Shown: positions 8,563-17,252 of the stretch, piece after piece
How positions within the stretch are numbered: position 1 is the first letter of the stretch
Layout: each line of letters starts with the position of its first letter
Program-made: the position numbers and the translations under genes
Source of the DNA: CAHJXF01 sp038225855
GTDB lineage: Bacteria > Pseudomonadota > Gammaproteobacteria > Burkholderiales > Burkholderiaceae_D
Direction: 5' to 3'
DNA: 64,000 bases
NCBI GenBank assembly: GCA_038225855.1
Contig: JBBRQU010000009.1
Span: 39,019-103,018 of the forward strand
Notes under the pieces: generated by a model
The model's input: only the letters and a program-made list of their open reading frames with translations
Told to the model about the DNA's origin: nothing
Databases searched by the model: none

Positions 8563-10682
8563 CAATGCGTCGGCTGCCGCAGCACGAACCAGGACATCAA
8601 TGCGAGCACGCCGATGATCATGGCGAACGCGTAGTGATAGATGTAGCCGGTCTGCGCGGTCCGCACGACCGAGGCGAACCAGCCGACTAAACGCGCGCTG
8701 CCGTTGACCACCACGCCATCGATGAACGACTGGTCGCCGCGTCTCCAGAGGCCTCTGCCCAAACGTCGCGCGCCTGCAGCGAAAACGATCTCGTTGAATC
8801 GATCCGCGTAATACTTGTTGTCGAGCAGGCGATAGAGCCAGCCGGTCTTCGCCTGGATCTTCGCGGGCAGTGCGGGATTGACGAGGTACAGATACCAGGC
8901 GACGACGACCCCGGCCAGTGCGAGCCAGAACGGGGCCCCGACGAATGCATGCAGGCCCATCGCCAGCGCGCCGTGGAATTCTTCAGCGAGCTTCTCCATC
9001 GCGTGATGGTTCTCGCCGACGGCGATCGCGTCCTTGAAGAAGTCGCCGTAGAGCAGCGGTCCGATCGTGAAGAAGCCGATCACGACCGACGGGATCGCGA
9101 GCAGGATCAGCGGCAGCGTGATGACCCAGGTCGTCTCGTGCGGCTTTTCTCCGGGGGCGAGGCCGTGGTGCTCTTCATGCGCGCCGGCGTCGTGCGCGTC
9201 CTCGTCGTGGCTCGCGCTTGCTTCGTGCAGATCGAGCTTCGCCGCCGCGCCGTGTGCGGCATCTTTCGCGGCATCATGCGCAACGGCAGGATCATGCCCA
9301 TGCGCCTGCCCGAAGCGCTCCTTGCCGTGGAAGACGAGAAAGAACATGCGAAACGAATAGAGCGCGGTGACGAACACGCTGACCGTCACGGCGAAGGTCG
9401 CGAATCCCGAGCCGGCGATATGCGACTCACCGACCGCCTCGATGATCGAGTCCTTCGAGTAGAAGCCGGCGAAGAATGGCGTGCCGATCAATGCGAGCGA
9501 TCCGATCAGCGACGTGATCCAGGTGATCGGCATGTATTTCTTCACGCCACCCATGTTGCGGATGTCCTGATCGTGATGCATGCCGATGATCACCGAGCCG
9601 GCTGCGAGAAACAGCAGCGCCTTGAAGAAGGCGTGCGTCATCAGATGGAAGATCGCGGCTGAATAGGCGGACGCGCCGAGCGCGACTGTCATGTAGCCGA
9701 GTTGCGACAGCGTCGAATACGCCACGACACGCTTGATGTCGTTCTGGATCACGCCGAGAAATCCCATGAAGAGAGCCGTAATCGCGCCGATGATCAGCAC
9801 GAACGACAGCGCCGTGTCCGACAGCTCGAACAACGGCGAGAAGCGCGCGACCATGAAGATGCCGGCCGTCACCATGGTCGCCGCATGAATCAAGGCGGAG
9901 ATGGGCGTCGGACCTTCCATCGAATCGGGCAGCCACACGTGCAGCGGAAACTGCGCCGATTTGCCCATCGCGCCGATGAAGAGACAAATGCACGCGACCG
10001 TGACCAGCATCCAGTTCGTGCCGGGCAAGGTGAGCTTCGCGAGTTCTTCGCCTTTCGCGAACACCTCGGCGTAATGCATCGAGCCCGCGTACGCGAGCAG
10101 CAGACCGATGCCGAGAATGAAACCGAAGTCGCCGACGCGATTGACGAGGAAGGCCTTGAGGTTCGCGTAGATCGCGGTCGGCCGCGTGTACCAGAAGCCG
10201 ATCAGCAGATACGACACCAGCCCCACCGCCTCCCAACCGAAAAAGAGCTGAAGCATGTTGTTGGCCATGACCAGCATCAGCATCGAAAACGTGAACAGCG
10301 AGATATACGAGAAGAAGCGCTGATAGCCGGGGTCGTCGGCCATGTAGCCGATGGTGTAGATGTGGACCATCAGCGAGACGAAGGTCACGACGACCATCAT
10401 CAGCGCGGTCAGCGAGTCGATCAGGAAACCGATCTCGAACTTGATGTCGCCGATCTCGGCCCACGTGTAGAGCGCCTGGTCGAAGCGCGCGCCATTCATC
10501 ACGTCGATGAAGACCAGGAGCGACAGCACGAAGGAAATCGAGACGCCGAGGATCGCCACGCGGTGCGAGTTCGCGCGACCGATGCTGTGGCCGAACAAGC
10601 CGGGGATGATGGCGCCGACGAGCGGCGCGAGCGGCACGACCGAAAGCAGAGCGGGTGACAATGTTGCAGCCGCGGCATTCAT
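8562..10682 (-). CDS. nuoL: NADH-quinone oxidoreductase subunit L
   Basis: Largest proton-pumping subunit of complex I, 706 residues: about 16 transmembrane helices plus the long lateral C-terminal helix. Conserved motifs include FFGWEAVGLVSYLLIGFWY and GKSAQFPLHVWLPDSMEGPTPISALIHAATMV. Residues about 458-516 form a hydrophilic His/Ala/Asp/Glu-rich loop, longer than in E. coli. ATG at 10682 follows an AAGGGTG box and lies four bases after the nuoK stop, with a two-codon micro-ORF (ATG CCA TGA) overlapping both signals. Confidence 0.96.
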   Translation of the reverse strand: MNAAAATLSPALLSVVPLAPLVGAIIPGLFGHSIGRANSHRVAILGVSISFVLSLLVFIDVMNGARFDQALYTWAEIGDIKFEIGFLIDSLTALMMVVVTFVSLMVHIYTIGYMADDPGYQRFFSYISLFTFSMLMLVMANNMLQLFFGWEAVGLVSYLLIGFWYTRPTAIYANLKAFLVNRVGDFGFILGIGLLLAYAGSMHYAEVFAKGEELAKLTLPGTNWMLVTVACICLFIGAMGKSAQFPLHVWLPDSMEGPTPISALIHAATMVTAGIFMVARFSPLFELSDTALSFVLIIGAITALFMGFLGVIQNDIKRVVAYSTLSQLGYMTVALGASAYSAAIFHLMTHAFFKALLFLAAGSVIIGMHHDQDIRNMGGVKKYMPITWITSLIGSLALIGTPFFAGFYSKDSIIEAVGESHIAGSGFATFAVTVSVFVTALYSFRMFFLVFHGKERFGQAHGHDPAVAHDAAKDAAHGAAAKLDLHEASASHDEDAHDAGAHEEHHGLAPGEKPHETTWVITLPLILLAIPSVVIGFFTIGPLLYGDFFKDAIAVGENHHAMEKLAEEFHGALAMGLHAFVGAPFWLALAGVVVAWYLYLVNPALPAKIQAKTGWLYRLLDNKYYADRFNEIVFAAGARRLGRGLWRRGDQSFIDGVVVNGSARLVGWFASVVRTAQTGYIYHYAFAMIIGVLALMSWFVLRQPTH

Positions 10683-10687
10683 GGCAT
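10679..10687 (-). other. two-codon micro-ORF linking nuoK to nuoL
   Basis: ATG CCA TGA. Its ATG overlaps the nuoK stop as TGATG and its TGA overlaps the nuoL start as ATGA, so the gap contains no position outside a start/stop chain. It is very short and could be chance alone, but it matches the longer chains at ispG-hisS, bamB-der and pheS-pheT. Confidence 0.4.
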
Positions 10688-10992
10688 CACCCTTGCAATT
10701 TGTCGAGGTCCTCGACGTTGATCGTGTCGAGGTTGCGAAACAACAGCACCAGGATCGCGAGGCCGATCGCCGACTCGGCGGCCGCAACCGTCAGGATGAA
10801 GAACACGAACACCTGGCCACCGTAATCGCCGAGATAATTAGAGAACGCGATGAAGTTGGTGTTGACCGCGAGCAGCATCAACTCGATCGCCATCAACAGC
10901 ACGATGATGTTGCGACGGTTCAGGAAGATGCCGATGACGCTGATCGCAAACAGGATCGCGCCGAAGACGAGATAGTGGGCGAGGCTCAGCAT
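10687..10992 (-). CDS. nuoK: NADH-quinone oxidoreductase subunit K
   Basis: Small complex I membrane subunit, 101 residues, three transmembrane helices. MAIELMLLAVNTNF carries the conserved membrane Glu of helix 2 that is needed for proton translocation in the family, and ETAIG-like AAAESAIGLAI carries that of helix 3. Normal length and start. The nuoJ-nuoK spacer upstream is filled by a triple-hairpin repeat. Confidence 0.97.
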   Translation of the reverse strand: MLSLAHYLVFGAILFAISVIGIFLNRRNIIVLLMAIELMLLAVNTNFIAFSNYLGDYGGQVFVFFILTVAAAESAIGLAILVLLFRNLDTINVEDLDKLQG

Positions 10993-10996
10993 GCGC

Positions 10997-11095
10997 CGTC
11001 ATCCCGGCGAAGGCCGGGATCCAAGCGACAGCGTCGTCCCGGCGAAGGCCGGGATCCAAGTTCTTGGTTGGACCCCGGCCTTCGCCGGGGAGACG
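10997..11095. repeat. palindromic dispersed repeat, copy C (nuoJ-nuoK spacer)
   Basis: Three hairpins: two direct copies of CGTCRTCCCGGCGAAGGCC at 10997 and 11032 (35-base period, each a CCCGGC-GAAG-GCCGGG stem), then an inverted copy ending in GGGGAGACG at 11095. It is the expanded form of the same element as copies A and B and occupies most of the spacer. Confidence 0.88.
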
Positions 11096-11131
11096 CAAGT
11101 CCGTCTCGACGATTGACACACGTCACGGTTT

Positions 11132-11737
11132 TCACTCCCGCTTCTCTGAAGCCATCGTCACGATGCGTATGCGGTCCGCGGCCTTCACGGCGATCTGCTT
11201 GTTGGGGTCCTGTCCCTTCGTGTCCTTCCTCGTGCGCAAGGTCAGCGCGACCGCCGCGACGATGGCCACCAGCAACACGACGGCCGCCACCTCGAATGCA
11301 TAGACATAGTCGGTGTAGATCAGCCGTCCGAGTTCACGCGTGTTGCTGCTGCCCGGCGGGATGACCAGGGCGTTGGCGGCGCTGTCGGGAACGATGAAGG
11401 TCTTCAACAGCACGAACGCCATCTCGAGCACGATCACCACGCCCACGCCTGCGGCGAGCGGCAGATTGGTCCAGAAGCCTTCGCGCAACTTGTCGAAGTT
11501 GATGTCGACCATCATCACCACGAACAGGAACAGCACCATCACCGCGCCGACATAGACCAGCACCAGCGCGATCGCGAGGAACTCGGCCTTGAGCAGCATC
11601 CAGATCGCGGCCGTCGTGAAGAAGGCGAGCACCAGATGCAGCGCCGCATGTATCGGATTTCTTGCGGTGACGACGCGCAGCCCTGCGTACACAGCGACGA
11701 ACGCGAAGAGGTAGAAGAGCAGAGCCTTGAAGTCCAT
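11132..11737 (-). CDS. nuoJ: NADH-quinone oxidoreductase subunit J
   Basis: Complex I membrane subunit of 201 residues with five helices; the conserved third helix is visible in LVLVYVGAVMVLFLFVVMM, containing the flexible pi-bulge region of the family. The C-terminal 35 residues are hydrophilic (TRKDTKGQDPNKQ...). ATG at 11737 lacks an obvious Shine-Dalgarno; the preceding spacer holds a 12-base tandem repeat coding a nine-residue micro-ORF. Confidence 0.95.
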   Translation of the reverse strand: MDFKALLFYLFAFVAVYAGLRVVTARNPIHAALHLVLAFFTTAAIWMLLKAEFLAIALVLVYVGAVMVLFLFVVMMVDINFDKLREGFWTNLPLAAGVGVVIVLEMAFVLLKTFIVPDSAANALVIPPGSSNTRELGRLIYTDYVYAFEVAAVVLLVAIVAAVALTLRTRKDTKGQDPNKQIAVKAADRIRIVTMASEKRE

Positions 11738-11748
11738 GAGGTCGTCGA

Positions 11749-11778
11749 TCAGGTCGATGAATGCGTCGATGAATGCAT
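11749..11778 (-). other. tandem-repeat micro-ORF in the nuoI-nuoJ spacer
   Basis: Two copies of a 12-base unit (GCATTCATCGAC on the minus strand) make an ATG-initiated nine-codon frame MHSSTHSST ending in TGA at 11749, 11 bases before the nuoJ ATG. Unlike the chains elsewhere it does not overlap its neighbours. The unit is close to the reverse complement of the one in the bamB-der spacer. Confidence 0.4.
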
Positions 11779-11794
11779 CGCGCGTTGTAGCGCT

Positions 11795-12286
11795 TCAGCG
11801 ATAAGGCGCGTCGGCCTCGCGCGCGGCGGCGATTTCTTTTTCGTAGCGGTCGCCCACCGCGAGCAACATCTCCTTGGTGTAATGCAGGTCGCCGCGCTTC
11901 TCGCCGTGATACTCGAGGATGTCGGTCTCGACGATCGAATCGACCGGACAACTCTCTTCGCAGAAGCCGCAGAAAATGCACTTGACCAGGTCGATGTCGT
12001 AGCGCGTCGTGCGACGCGTGCCGTCGGCACGCACTTCGGACTCGATCGTGATCGCAAGCGCCGGACACACCGCTTCACAGAGCTTGCAGGCGATGCAGCG
12101 CTCTTCGCCATTCGGGTAGCGACGCAGCGCATGCAACCCGCGAAAGCGCGGCGACTTCGGCGTCTTCTCTTCGGGGAACTGCACGGTGATCTTGCGCGCG
12201 AACATGTAGCGCCCTGTAAGCGCCATGCCCTTGAGCAATTCGCTCAGAATCAGGCTGCTGAAAAAGTCCTTGATGGCTGTGGTCAC
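11795..12286 (-). CDS. nuoI: NADH-quinone oxidoreductase subunit I
   Basis: Peripheral-arm subunit of complex I holding two 4Fe-4S clusters (N6a/N6b). 163 residues, with the two ferredoxin motifs CIACKLCEAVCP and CIFCGFCEESCP. The start is GTG at 12286, nine bases after a GGGGAA box. The nuoH stop just upstream overlaps an ATG (TGATG) that opens a four-codon frame ending four bases before this GTG. Confidence 0.97.
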   Translation of the reverse strand: MTTAIKDFFSSLILSELLKGMALTGRYMFARKITVQFPEEKTPKSPRFRGLHALRRYPNGEERCIACKLCEAVCPALAITIESEVRADGTRRTTRYDIDLVKCIFCGFCEESCPVDSIVETDILEYHGEKRGDLHYTKEMLLAVGDRYEKEIAAAREADAPYR

Positions 12287-12304
12287 GAATCTATTCCCCG
12301 GTCA

Positions 12305-13402
12305 TCACTTCCATATATTCCACGGCGTCTGCATCCACAGGCCCACGATCATCAGCCACGCAATCGTCAAAGGGATGAAGACCTTCCATCCGAGACGCAT
12401 GATCTGGTCGTAGCGATAGCGCGGAAAGGTCGCGCGAAACCAGATGAAGAACGTGACCATGAACACGGTCTTGCCGAACAGCCACATCCAGTTCCAGAAC
12501 GCCATCGAATCGGCGATCCACTGCGGCGTCTGCATGCCGATGAGCGAGAACGATATCGGAGCCGACCAGCCGCCCAGGAACATGATCGCGGCCAGGGCCG
12601 AGATCAGGATCATGTTCATGTACTCGGCGAGAAAGAACATCGCGAAGCCCATGCCCGAATACTCGACCATGTGACCGGCGACGATCTCCGACTCTCCTTC
12701 GACGACGTCGAACGGATGGCGATTGGTCTCGGCCACGCCCGAGACGAAGTACACGAGCATGATCGGCAACAGCGGCAGCCAGTTCCACGACAGGAAGTCC
12801 AGACCCCACGATGCGAACGTGCCGCGCGACTGGCTGGTCACGATGTCGGTGAGGTTCATGCTGCCTGTGACCATCAGCACCACGACCAGCGCGAAGCCCA
12901 TCGCGATTTCGTACGAAACCATCTGCGCGGACGCGCGCATCGCGCCGAGAAACGCGTACTTCGAGTTCGATGCCCAGCCCGCAATGATGATGCCGTACAC
13001 CTCGAGCGAGGTGATCGCCATGATGTAGAGCAGACCCGCGTTGACGTTGCCCACCGCCGCGTTCGGCCCGAAGGGAATCACGGCCCACGCGGCGATCGCC
13101 GGCATGATTGTCATCATCGGCGCGATCAGAAACAGTCCCTTGCTCGCGCTGGACGGAACGATGATTTCTTTGAGCAACAGCTTGAGCACGTCGGCGAAGG
13201 GCTGGAAAAGCCCGAGAGGACCGACGCGATTCGGGCCGATGCGAACATGCATCCAACCGATCACCTTGCGCTCCCACAAAGTCAGGTAGGCAACCGCAAG
13301 GATCAGCGGCAGCACGACGCAGATGATCTTGACGAGGTTCCATACGAGCGGCCACACCGCGCCGAAAGTCGACTGCCCGTTCTGCGTGATCCAGTCGATC
13401 AT
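12305..13402 (-). CDS. nuoH: NADH-quinone oxidoreductase subunit H
   Basis: Complex I membrane subunit that forms the heel and part of the quinone chamber; 365 residues, eight or nine helices. Conserved WERKVIGWMHVRIGPNRVGP near residue 43 and AETNRHPFDVVEGESEIVAG near 235 are the family signatures. The ATG overlaps the nuoG stop as ATGA, which fixes the start and suggests coupled translation. Confidence 0.97.
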   Translation of the reverse strand: MIDWITQNGQSTFGAVWPLVWNLVKIICVVLPLILAVAYLTLWERKVIGWMHVRIGPNRVGPLGLFQPFADVLKLLLKEIIVPSSASKGLFLIAPMMTIMPAIAAWAVIPFGPNAAVGNVNAGLLYIMAITSLEVYGIIIAGWASNSKYAFLGAMRASAQMVSYEIAMGFALVVVLMVTGSMNLTDIVTSQSRGTFASWGLDFLSWNWLPLLPIMLVYFVSGVAETNRHPFDVVEGESEIVAGHMVEYSGMGFAMFFLAEYMNMILISALAAIMFLGGWSAPISFSLIGMQTPQWIADSMAFWNWMWLFGKTVFMVTFFIWFRATFPRYRYDQIMRLGWKVFIPLTIAWLMIVGLWMQTPWNIWK

Positions 13403-15798
13403 GCACGCACCGCTTCGGCGGAAGCCTCTGCATTCGCGTTGGCGTTTTCGACCTTGGTGATCGTGACGACGCCGAACAGCGACGGCAGACCCGAGGTCGA
13501 TGCATGCGCGCTTGCGAGACGCACGCAGCCCTCGGCCACGGTCTCGTCGAGCGCACAAGCGACGATCGCTTCGCCGCCGTCCATCACGCTTGTCATCGCA
13601 ACACGCACGCGATCGCCTGACAACAGTCCCGACGACGCGAGTGCGCGGCCATTCATGCGTGCCATCGGCGGCGCGGCGTCGTTGGTCGCTTGCAGCGGCA
13701 GCGAGCGGCGTACGAGAGCATCGGCGAAATAGATCGGCACATCGGCCACGCGTTCGAACTCGCCTGGCTCAAGTCTGCCGGAAACGGACGCAACTGCAGG
13801 CGGCGCGGTCGACTTGCTCCCCGCTTGCGCATCGAAAGACCCGCAGCGCGCAGACAAATCGCCCGCGCCGCCGGTCACTTCCGTGCGCACCGCTTCCGAG
13901 CTTTCGTAATCGAAACCTTCGAGGCCGAGCAGATTGCCCAGCACGCGCAACACCTTCCACGCGGGCCGCGCAACGCCTGCCGGCTTGACGGTGCCATTGA
14001 AGCTTTGTGCGCGACCTTCGGTGTTGACGAAGGTGCCCGAGGTTTCCGTGAACGGCGCGATCGGCAGCATCACGGTCGCGTGGCTATCGACCGCGCTCTT
14101 GAACGCGGTCATCGCGACGACGAGTTCGGCGCTTTTCAACGCCGCGCGCGCGGCCACGGGGTTTGCGACATCGAGCACGGGCTCGACGTTCAACAGGACG
14201 TAGGCGCGGCGCGGCTCTTCGAGCATCGCCGCAGCGTTCATGCCGCCCTGAATCGGATAGGCCCGCACGATATGCGCGCCGACGCTATTCGCCGCTTCGG
14301 TGAGGAAGCCGAGCTTCGAGCCGGTCCCTGCGGCAAGCGCCTGCGCGGCCACGAGAATCTGCGCGAACTGCGGATGCTGGACCACGGCGTTGCCGAGCAG
14401 GATCGCCTTCGATGAACCCGATTCGAAACTCTTCGCGATCGCGCGCGAGACGTCGTCCGCGTTCGACGACGCGGCATCAGCTGATGCAATCGAACCCAGC
14501 GCCGCAACCCATTGCGAAGGCGGCACGATCCACTTGTTCGCAACCGGCATCGACAGATCGTCATCGACCGCATGCAACACCGACAACAACGCGCCGCGCT
14601 TGGTCGCTTGGCGTAGACGCTGCGCGAGCAGCGGCTGGTCCTTGCGCAGGAACGAGCCGACCACGAGCACGCGATCGAGTGTGGAGAATTGCGCGATCGA
14701 CATGCCCAGCCACGGTGCGACGACAGTGCCTGAATTGAAGTCGCTCTGACGCAGCCGCGTGTCGATGTTGTCCGAGCCCAGACCGCGCATGAGCTTCTGC
14801 AGGAGATGCAATTCCTCGAGGGTTGAGTGCGGCGACGCGAGGGCGCCGACCTGCGAAGGTCCGTCGGTATCGACGATGCGCTTGAGCGCAGCCGCGACAT
14901 GCTCCAGCGCCTCGGGCCAATCGACTTCACGCCATGCCGCGCCCGCGTTCGTCCCCTCGCGCAGCATCGGTTTCGTCAACCGATCAGGCACGTTCAGCGC
15001 TTCGTACGAGAAGCGGTCCTTGTCCGACAGCCAGCATTCATTGATGGCCTCGTTCTCGAAAGGCACGACGCGCATCACGCGATGATTCTTGACCTGCACG
15101 ATCAGGTTCGAACCCAGACCGTCGTGCGGACTGATCGACTTGCGACGCGACAATTCCCAAGTGCGCGCGGTATAGCGGAACGGCTTGGAGGTGAGCGCGC
15201 CGACCGGGCAGATGTCGATCATGTTGCCCGACAGTTCGGAGTCGACCGTCTTGCCGACGAAGGTCGTGATCTCGGCGTGTTCGCCGCGACCGAGCATGCC
15301 GAACTCCATCACGCCCGCGATCTCCTGACCGAAGCGCACGCAGCGCGTGCAGTGGATGCAACGCGTCATCTCTTCCATCGAGATCAGCGGTCCCACATCC
15401 TTGTGAAAGACGACGCGCTTTTCTTCGTTGTAGCGCGAGTTCGAGCCGCCATAGCCGACCGCGAGATCCTGCAACAAACACTCGCCGCCCTGGTCGCAGA
15501 TCGGGCAGTCGAGCGGATGGTTGATCAAGAGAAACTCCATCACGCCCTTCTGCGCCTTGATCGCCTTGTCGGACGCGGTATGAACGATCATGCCGGCCGA
15601 GACCGGCGTCGCGCACGCGGGCATGGGCTTGGGCGCCTTCTCGACATCGACCAGGCACATGCGGCAGTTGGCCGCGATCGTCAGCTTCTTGTGATAGCAG
15701 AAGTGCGGAACGTAGATGCCGAGCTGGTTGGCGGCATCCATCACCATGCTGCCTTCCTTGACTTCGACGGACTTGCCGTCGATCTGGAGTTGAATCAT
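13399..15798 (-). CDS. nuoG: NADH-quinone oxidoreductase subunit G
   Basis: Large iron-sulfur subunit of complex I, 799 residues. N-terminal 2Fe-2S domain (CYHKKLTIAANCRMC and CATPV), a His/Cys-ligated 4Fe-4S site (CDQGGECLLQD), and a 4Fe-4S site (CIHCTRCVRFGQE), followed by the long molybdopterin-oxidoreductase-like region. The C-terminal 20 residues are Ala/Asn/Glu-rich (ENANANAEASAEAVRA), low complexity. It starts five bases after nuoF and overlaps nuoH by four bases. Confidence 0.97.
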   Translation of the reverse strand: MIQLQIDGKSVEVKEGSMVMDAANQLGIYVPHFCYHKKLTIAANCRMCLVDVEKAPKPMPACATPVSAGMIVHTASDKAIKAQKGVMEFLLINHPLDCPICDQGGECLLQDLAVGYGGSNSRYNEEKRVVFHKDVGPLISMEEMTRCIHCTRCVRFGQEIAGVMEFGMLGRGEHAEITTFVGKTVDSELSGNMIDICPVGALTSKPFRYTARTWELSRRKSISPHDGLGSNLIVQVKNHRVMRVVPFENEAINECWLSDKDRFSYEALNVPDRLTKPMLREGTNAGAAWREVDWPEALEHVAAALKRIVDTDGPSQVGALASPHSTLEELHLLQKLMRGLGSDNIDTRLRQSDFNSGTVVAPWLGMSIAQFSTLDRVLVVGSFLRKDQPLLAQRLRQATKRGALLSVLHAVDDDLSMPVANKWIVPPSQWVAALGSIASADAASSNADDVSRAIAKSFESGSSKAILLGNAVVQHPQFAQILVAAQALAAGTGSKLGFLTEAANSVGAHIVRAYPIQGGMNAAAMLEEPRRAYVLLNVEPVLDVANPVAARAALKSAELVVAMTAFKSAVDSHATVMLPIAPFTETSGTFVNTEGRAQSFNGTVKPAGVARPAWKVLRVLGNLLGLEGFDYESSEAVRTEVTGGAGDLSARCGSFDAQAGSKSTAPPAVASVSGRLEPGEFERVADVPIYFADALVRRSLPLQATNDAAPPMARMNGRALASSGLLSGDRVRVAMTSVMDGGEAIVACALDETVAEGCVRLASAHASTSGLPSLFGVVTITKVENANANAEASAEAVRA

Positions 15799-15803
15799 GA
15801 CGA

Positions 15804-17252
15804 TCAGGAATCGATGGAAACGGGATGGCGCTCGACTTCAGCGGCCGAAATGTGCTCGCGATCTTGCTCGGCCCGCTGCGCGCGTTCGAGCGGCGTCGCG
15901 TGCGCCGCGTGCTGATGCGCGCCCGGACCGACGAGGCATCGCTTGTTCTTGATGTGGTACTCGAACTCGTCGCGATAGTTCTTCACGAAGGCGCGCACCG
16001 GCATCGCCGCTGCATCGCCCAACGCGCAGATGGTACGACCCTGGATGTTGTCGGCGACCGACAGAAGCAGGTCGAGGTCTTCCATGCGGCCCTCGCCGTG
16101 TTCGATGCGATGGATCACGCGATACATCCAGCCGGTGCCTTCGCGGCACGGCGTGCATTGGCCACACGATTCTTCGAAATAGAAGTACGCCAGACGCTGC
16201 AGGGACGCGACCGCGCAGCGCGTCTCGTCCATCACGATCACTGCGCCCGATCCCAGCATCGACCCCGCCTTCGCGATCGAGTCGTAGTCCATGTCGGTCT
16301 GCATCATCTGGTCGCCCGGAACGACCGGCGCCGATGAGCCGCCGGGAATCACCATCTTCAACTTCTTGCCGCCGCGCATGCCGCCCGCGAGTTCGAGCAG
16401 CCTGGCGAACGGCGTGCCCAACGGAATCTCGTAGTTGCCAGGCCACTCGACGTCTCCCGCGACCGAGAAGATCTTGGTGCCGCCGTTGTTGGGTCGGCCG
16501 ACTTTCAGAAACGCATCGGCGCCGTTGCGGATGATCCATGGCACCGCGGCGAAGGTCTCGGTGTTGTTGATCGTGGTCGGCTTGCCGTAGAGACCGAAGC
16601 TCGCGGGGAACGGCGGCTTGAAGCGAGGCTGGCCTTTCTTGCCTTCGAGAGACTCGAGCAACGCGGTCTCTTCGCCGCAGATGTAGGCGCCGTAACCGTG
16701 AAAGCCATGCAATTGAAATGAGAAGCCCGAGCCGAGAATGTTGTCGCCGAGATAACCCGCGGCGCGCGCTTCGTCGAGGGCTTCTTCGAAGCGTTCGTAT
16801 TCGGCCCAAATCTCACCGTGGATGTAGTTGTAGCCCACCGTGATGCCCATCGCATACGCGCCGATGATCATCCCTTCGATCAGGCTGTGCGGGTTGTAGC
16901 GCAGGATGTCGCGGTCCTTGAATGTGCCGGGCTCGCCTTCGTCGGAATTGCACACCAGATATTTTTGTCCGGGGAACTGACGCGGCATGAAGCTCCACTT
17001 CAAGCCTGTCGGAAAGCCCGCGCCGCCGCGGCCTCGCAATGCGGACGACTTGACGGTGGCGACCACCTGCTCGGGCGTGATCTTCTCGTCGACGATCTTG
17101 CGCAGCGCCTTGTAGCCATCGCGCGCTTCGTAGTCGGCGATGCGCCAGTTGTCGCCGTTCAGATCCGCCATGATTTGCGGGTCGATGTGACGGTCGTGGA
17201 TCGAAGTGTTCCTTGCGGATGCGCTCATGGCGGATGCGTTCATTGCGCTCAT
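15804..17252 (-). CDS. nuoF: NADH-quinone oxidoreductase subunit F
   Basis: NADH- and FMN-binding subunit of complex I. GRGGAGFPTGLKWSF marks the nucleotide/FMN site and ESCGQCTPCREG plus a later Cys bind the N3 4Fe-4S cluster. With the ATG at 17252, which overlaps the nuoE stop as ATGA, the protein is 482 residues: about 27 residues longer at the N-terminus (starting MSAMNASAMSASA, encoded by a short tandem repeat) and about 45 longer at the C-terminus than typical NuoF. The alternative start ATG at 17173 (MADLNG) would remove the N-terminal extension. Confidence 0.94.
   Translation of the reverse strand: MSAMNASAMSASARNTSIHDRHIDPQIMADLNGDNWRIADYEARDGYKALRKIVDEKITPEQVVATVKSSALRGRGGAGFPTGLKWSFMPRQFPGQKYLVCNSDEGEPGTFKDRDILRYNPHSLIEGMIIGAYAMGITVGYNYIHGEIWAEYERFEEALDEARAAGYLGDNILGSGFSFQLHGFHGYGAYICGEETALLESLEGKKGQPRFKPPFPASFGLYGKPTTINNTETFAAVPWIIRNGADAFLKVGRPNNGGTKIFSVAGDVEWPGNYEIPLGTPFARLLELAGGMRGGKKLKMVIPGGSSAPVVPGDQMMQTDMDYDSIAKAGSMLGSGAVIVMDETRCAVASLQRLAYFYFEESCGQCTPCREGTGWMYRVIHRIEHGEGRMEDLDLLLSVADNIQGRTICALGDAAAMPVRAFVKNYRDEFEYHIKNKRCLVGPGAHQHAAHATPLERAQRAEQDREHISAAEVERHPVSIDS

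Noticed and set aside
11636..13732. 698-codon plus-strand frame across nuoH-nuoJ
   Set aside because: Spans several genes and spacers antisense; composition shows it is a complement artefact.
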